DNA of 64,000 nt from Acidovorax sp. FHTAMBA (GTDB taxonomy: Bacteria; Pseudomonadota; Gammaproteobacteria; Burkholderiales; Burkholderiaceae_C), in NCBI RefSeq assembly GCF_038958875.1, contig NZ_CP152407.1, positions 1,061,501-1,125,500 on the forward strand, read 5' to 3'. The position numbers and the translations under genes were made by a program. Of this stretch, positions 60,774 to 64,000 are shown one piece after another; the first letter of the stretch is position 1; each line of letters starts with the position of its first letter. A model generated the notes under the pieces. That model saw only the letters and a list, made by a program, of their open reading frames with translations, was not told the origin of the DNA and did not search any database.

Positions 60774-60779
60774 ATCATA
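60774..60779 (-). promoter_or_regulatory. Possible -10 box of ilvA
   Basis: TATGAT on the minus strand, downstream of the candidate small-RNA terminator, so ilvA would have its own start. No clear -35 box. Confidence 0.35.
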
Positions 60780-60836
60780 GGGGGTCGGTTTCCAAGGGCG
60801 CCAAGCGGTGAACGCACACGCGCCGTGCGCCGGGCC

Positions 60837-60965
60837 AAAAAAAAGCCCCGGGCCGTGAGGCCTGGGGCTGAATCCATCCTTTGAGGAGATGGAGGAGACA
60901 ATCGGTGCGGGGAAAAAGCTGGAAACTTCGTTTCGGTCTTTGTTCCATCTGCTTCGTTATTGATT
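60837..60965 (-). ncRNA. Candidate small RNA with anti-Shine-Dalgarno loop
   Basis: On the minus strand three hairpins follow one another: GAAAC-GAA-GTTTC (60934-60922), CCATC-[TCCTCAAAG]-GATGG (60892-60874) with TCTCCTCC just before it, and a terminator stem AGCCCCGGGCC/GGCCTGGGGCT ending in eight T. The gap holds no gene of its own. Pyrimidine-rich CUCC loops that mimic the 16S tail mark the cuckoo-type small RNAs of proteobacteria. The 5' end and promoter are not resolved. The alternative is a transcription-stop for read-through from coq7. Confidence 0.4.
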
Positions 60966-61098
60966 GAAAAGCAGCGCTTGGATCGAAGTTTAGCGCGAGT
61001 TGTGTTGCATTGCAGCAAAATCCTCATCAAATTTGTCGCACCGGATGATTCCGTGCGAAAAAACCACGTCAAAACACAGTCACCAAGGAGAAATACAA

Positions 61099-61548
61099 AT
61101 GGAATGCACAGTCAGCTGGACGGGCGGGGCCGGAACACGGTCGGGCATGGGTTTTGTGGCCGAAACCGGCAGCGGCCATGTCCTGACCATGGACGGCGCC
61201 CCGGATGCCACCCACCCCGCCAACGGCGGTCAGAACCTCGCCCCTCGCCCCATGGAAACCGTGCTCGCCGGCACCGGCGGCTGCACGGCGTATGACGTGG
61301 TGTTGATCCTCAGGCGCGGCCGCCACGATGTGCGTGGCTGTACCGTCAAACTGACCACGGAGCGTGCCGACACCGATCCCAAGGTTTTCACCAAAATCCA
61401 CATGCACTTCACGGTGGCCGGCAAGGCCATACCAGCCGCGGCAGTGGAGCGGGCGATAGCGATGAGCCATGACAAATACTGCTCGGCCAGCATCATGCTG
61501 GGCAAGACGGCCGACATCACCACCAGTTTCGAGGTGAACGAAGCCTGA
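61099..61548 (+). CDS. OsmC family protein (YhfA-like)
   Basis: A 149-residue protein of the OsmC/Ohr fold. The two redox cysteines are in GTGGCTAYDVV and DKYCSASIML; SWTGGAGTRSGMGFV at the N-terminus and the MDGAP segment fit the YhfA-like branch. Such proteins reduce organic hydroperoxides or are of unknown role. ATG at 61099 has AAGGAG 8 bases upstream. Confidence 0.88.
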   Translation: MECTVSWTGGAGTRSGMGFVAETGSGHVLTMDGAPDATHPANGGQNLAPRPMETVLAGTGGCTAYDVVLILRRGRHDVRGCTVKLTTERADTDPKVFTKIHMHFTVAGKAIPAAAVERAIAMSHDKYCSASIMLGKTADITTSFEVNEA

Positions 61549-61582
61549 AGCGGCCGACCTGCGGGACCGACCCGCAACCACT

Positions 61583-62200
61583 TCAGAGGTAGTGCGCCGT
61601 GGTGGTCATGACCTTTGCGGCCGCACGCATGGCTGCACGGGCAGGCGCGGGCAACTCCAGCGCCCCTGACGCCCGGGCCTGTGCTGCATGCCGCTCTTCA
61701 TCTTCTTTCATGCGCGCCACCACGGCCCGGGACGCCACATCCTGCAGCGGTAGCCGGCCCAGATGTCCGCTCAGGTGTTCCGCCACCTGCTTCTCGGTTT
61801 CCACCACAAATCCCAGGCTGGCCCGGTCGCTGACCTTGGCGGCCACCAGGCCCAGGGCGAAGGCGCCCGCAAACCAGACCGGGTTGAGAATGCTGGGGCG
61901 GGCGCCCAGGGCATCCAGGCGCTGCTGTGTCCACGCGAGGTGGTCCGTTTCTTCTCTTGCGGCCTCTTGGAGATGGGCGCGCAACTGCGGGTCCCGCGTG
62001 ACGGCGGCCTGCGCCGTGTACAGCGCCTGGGCGCACACTTCACCCACGTGATTGACCCGCATCAAGGCTCCGGCCAGCTTCTTCTGTGCCGGATCGAGGG
62101 CTGCCTCGGGCACGCCGTGGGCCGGTGACTTCTCGGAAGCCAGGGGCTTGGCAAAGAGTGTGCGCAATGCGTTGTCTGCTGCGGTCAGGAGCGCGTCCAT
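61583..62200 (-). CDS. coq7: 3-demethoxyubiquinol 3-hydroxylase Coq7
   Basis: A 205-residue di-iron monooxygenase of ubiquinone synthesis. Iron ligands sit in MRVNHVGEVCAQALY, EAAREETDHLAW and ETEKQVAEHL / KEDEERHAAQA. The ATG at 62200 has AAAGG 5 bases upstream and begins the family start MDALL. Convergent with the OsmC gene. Confidence 0.95.
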   Translation of the reverse strand: MDALLTAADNALRTLFAKPLASEKSPAHGVPEAALDPAQKKLAGALMRVNHVGEVCAQALYTAQAAVTRDPQLRAHLQEAAREETDHLAWTQQRLDALGARPSILNPVWFAGAFALGLVAAKVSDRASLGFVVETEKQVAEHLSGHLGRLPLQDVASRAVVARMKEDEERHAAQARASGALELPAPARAAMRAAAKVMTTTAHYL

Positions 62201-62317
62201 GTAAACCTTTGAGGTGGCGGGATGTGCAACACAAATTGCACTCCGATACAAATAAAAGCCGGGCGGGGCACCTCCCCGGTGCGTCAACTCCCCGATTTTG
62301 ACGGGACTTGGTGAAAT

Positions 62318-62399
62318 GTTGCAACACTGCAACGAATTTCCCCTTTCGACCCGATTGTGGGTGAATTCCTTTGCGAAACCGGGCCGGGTCTGGTGCAAT
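62318..62399 (+). promoter_or_regulatory. Porin upstream region: palindrome and possible promoter
   Basis: In the 315-bp gap between coq7 and the porin: a perfect dyad GTTGCA-ACAC-TGCAAC (62318-62333), a possible operator, and TTGCGA (62371-62376), 17-base spacer, TGCAAT (62394-62399), a weak promoter for the porin. Nothing else was identified in the gap. Confidence 0.35.
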
Positions 62400-62515
62400 A
62401 AGAGCAACTTCCCCACCAGGAGGTTGGCCCGGGGAACCGGCGGGACTGTGCAGGTGTGCATTCACCATAGACCCCCCGTACCGGCGCCCTATGTTTAACC
62501 TTGGAGTAACTCGCA

Positions 62516-63445
62516 ATGAAAAAATCCCTGATTGCCCTGGCCGTGCTGGCTGCTTCCGGCGCTGCAATGGCTCAATCGTCCGTGACCCTGTACGGCGTGG
62601 CCGATGCAGCCCTGGTCAAGTCCAGCGGTGTTAGCGCCCAAATGGGTTCGGCCAGCATCATGAACAACGGTACTAGCCGTATCGGCCTGCGTGGCGTTGA
62701 AGATCTGGGCGGCGGTCTGACGGCTTCCTTCAACTTCGAACAAGGCGTGAACCTGGAAAACGGCGCTCTGACGGGCGGCGCTGCAGGTGCTTGGAATCGT
62801 GCTGCTTTCGTGGCTCTGTCGGGTGGTTTTGGTAAGTTCCAAATGGGTCGTGCCCTGAACCCCAGCTTCTTCGGTATCGCTGCTTGGGAACTGACCGGCA
62901 CCGCTAACTACTCTGTTGTGGGCACCCAATTCGGCTACGCTGCCGCTGGTCCTCGTAACAACAGCATGTTCATGTACAACACGCCCAAGATGGGTGGTTT
63001 CTCCGGCTCGTTTGGCTACGTGATGAAGCCTGACAACGGTGGCAATGCCAAGTACGACCTGAACCTGATCTACGCAAACGGCCCTCTGGCTACTGCTCTG
63101 TCGTACAACAGCGTGAAGAACGGCAATGACGGTCTGGCACTGGGTGCTTCGTATGACTTCGGTGCATTCAAGATCGCCGGTTCGTTGCAAGATTCTGATA
63201 TCGCTGGTACGGATGCAGATCCCAAGGGCTTCACCCTCGGCGCTACCGTGCCCCTGGGTGCATTCGCTCTGACCCTCGATATCGCTCGCGATACCGAGTT
63301 CAAGGACACCGACGTGCTGCTGGAAGGCAAGTACGCCCTGTCCAAGCGCACGTTCGCTTACGCTGCCTACTACAAGGACGGCGACAAGAAGCTGGTTACC
63401 GGCGCAAAGAACCACTTCTCCGTGGGTGTTCGCCACAACTTCTGA
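62516..63445 (+). CDS. Gram-negative general porin (Omp32-like)
   Basis: A 309-residue outer-membrane beta-barrel protein. Signal peptide 1-19 (MKKSLIALAVLAASGAAMA), mature start QSSVTLYGVADAAL, GTSRIGLRGVEDLGGGL, and a C-terminal Phe (VGVRHNF) needed for barrel insertion. Codons favour U-ending forms (GCT, GGT, GTT) more than neighbours, as expected of a very highly expressed gene. Ribosome site GGAGTAA. Resembles the anion-selective Omp32 of Comamonadaceae. Confidence 0.94.
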   Translation: MKKSLIALAVLAASGAAMAQSSVTLYGVADAALVKSSGVSAQMGSASIMNNGTSRIGLRGVEDLGGGLTASFNFEQGVNLENGALTGGAAGAWNRAAFVALSGGFGKFQMGRALNPSFFGIAAWELTGTANYSVVGTQFGYAAAGPRNNSMFMYNTPKMGGFSGSFGYVMKPDNGGNAKYDLNLIYANGPLATALSYNSVKNGNDGLALGASYDFGAFKIAGSLQDSDIAGTDADPKGFTLGATVPLGAFALTLDIARDTEFKDTDVLLEGKYALSKRTFAYAAYYKDGDKKLVTGAKNHFSVGVRHNF

Positions 63446-63478
63446 TGGGGTGCTGGCGTAAGCCAGTGACCATTAGCC

Positions 63479-63514
63479 AAAAAAACCGCCACCCTTCGGG
63501 TTGGCGGTTTTTTT
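63479..63514 (+). terminator. Terminator of the porin gene
   Basis: ACCGCCACCC-TTCG-GGTTGGCGGT stem (one mismatch) with a UUCG loop, flanked by A7 and T7. The following ~180 bases are unusually AT-rich and hold presumed promoter sequence for the next gene. Confidence 0.9.
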
Positions 63515-63693
63515 ATGAGTAATCGTTATGGCGCGGTTTTTGCTTGTTTTGAGTTGCGAAAATGGAATTTCGGCCTTGATATCACTGCTATCACAACGGT
63601 ACAAAACCCCACTGCAGCTTGGTATTCAGGGATTTCCCGTTAGCTATAGAGCAACCTTTACTGCATAGTAAAACTTTTAATCAAGAGGGTTCC

Positions 63694-64000
63694 ATGAAAC
63701 TCAATTTCAGTCTGTTGTCGGTGGCCGCTGCTGTGGCCTTGCTCGCAGCCCCCGCCTTGCATGCCAAGCCATTCAAGTGGGCCAGCCAGGGGGAAATTTC
63801 CACTTGGGATATTCATTCGCAGAACAATGCGCTGCAAAACGGGCTGCATGCGAATGTGTATGAAAGCCTGGTGTACTACAACAGCAAGACATTTGACGTG
63901 GAGCCCGTGCTTGCCACTGCGTGGAAGGAGATAAGCCCCACGCAGATGCGTTTTACGCTCCGCCAGGGCGTGAAGTTCCATGACGGCTCCGCGTTCACGG
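63694..64000 (+). CDS. ABC transporter substrate-binding protein, peptide/nickel (SBP_bac_5) family, partial
   Basis: The first 102 residues are visible. Signal peptide 1-24 (MKLNFSLLSVAAAVALLAAP, cleavage near ALHA-K), then FKWASQGEISTWDIHSQNNA, HANVYESLVYYNSKTFDVEP and LRQGVKFHDGSAF, the start of the oligopeptide-binding fold. ATG at 63694 with an AAGAGG site. Periplasmic; likely first gene of a dipeptide-type transporter operon continuing outside the window. Confidence 0.92.
   Translation, partial: MKLNFSLLSVAAAVALLAAPALHAKPFKWASQGEISTWDIHSQNNALQNGLHANVYESLVYYNSKTFDVEPVLATAWKEISPTQMRFTLRQGVKFHDGSAFT

Noticed and set aside
60837..60965. ilvA leader attenuator with an Ile/Val-rich peptide
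   Set aside because: No short frame rich in Ile, Val or Leu codons precedes the terminator on the minus strand, and ilvA appears to have its own -10 box downstream.
59168..61072. ilvA frame extended upstream to 61072
   Set aside because: The upstream codons run through a terminator hairpin and show no family similarity; the enzyme fold starts just after the ATG at 60727.

Overview
The window is GC-rich, about two-thirds G+C, and reads as chromosome of a betaproteobacterium of the Comamonadaceae, most like Acidovorax and its relatives. The basis is the protein character, the dcw layout with lpxC and thiC nearby, the Omp32-like porin, and two interspersed repeat families that I recall (not checked) as common in that family. 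No prophage, transposase, CRISPR array, rRNA or tRNA was seen. Most of it is core genome.

Layout. 1-7.6 kb: a partial EEP-family nuclease, cysM, rnpB (RNase P RNA), an M48 peptidase coupled to a DUF898 membrane protein, a pseudouridine-synthase-like protein lacking the usual catalytic Asp, and a Nudix/metallo-beta-lactamase fusion. 7.6-11.2 kb: a small catabolic module (maleate-isomerase-like enzyme, Bug-type binding protein, divergent LysR regulator) and a GST. 11.3-17.5 kb: dapF-DUF484-xerC, an RlmI-like methyltransferase, a COG0523 GTPase and a DksA without a zinc finger. 17.5-21.4 kb: a STAS-like protein and hslVU. 21.6-39.9 kb: the complete division and cell-wall cluster mraZ-rsmH-ftsL-ftsI-murE-murF-mraY-murD-ftsW-murG-murC-ddl-ftsQ-ftsA-ftsZ. 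40-47.2 kb: two chemoreceptors flanking lpxC, a 58-residue membrane protein, a TPP riboswitch and thiC. 47.4-57.7 kb: a type II secretion cluster (gspE, D, N, M, L, K, J, I, H, G, with gspC divergent). 57.7-64 kb: cobC-cobS, ilvA, a candidate small RNA, an OsmC-family gene, coq7, a porin and the start of a peptide-type ABC binding protein.

How the genes work together. The dcw genes make lipid II from UDP-MurNAc (murE, murF, mraY, murD, murG, murC, ddl) and build the division machine (ftsL, ftsI, ftsW, ftsQ, ftsA, ftsZ). Most overlap by ATGA, and each remaining larger gap is crossed by a small open frame. dapF supplies the diaminopimelate added by MurE. The gsp genes make one secretion machine, but gspF is not beside gspE.

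The most unusual material is repeat-derived. (1) The ftsW-murG junction holds a tandem array of about 84-bp units whose two internal hairpins change sequence between copies while staying paired; the array is also an 84-codon frame joined by ATGA to both neighbours. (2) gspG-gspH is separated by three identical 87-bp units, again in frame and ATGA-coupled to gspH. (3) A roughly 55-bp two-hairpin element occurs about fifteen times, ten of them inside genes, where it is read through in frame; in gspD it encodes the hydrophobic core of the signal peptide. (4) Several genes have a -10-like hexamer 6-7 bases before the ATG, the same spacing as at the rnpB RNA 5' end, suggesting leaderless transcripts.
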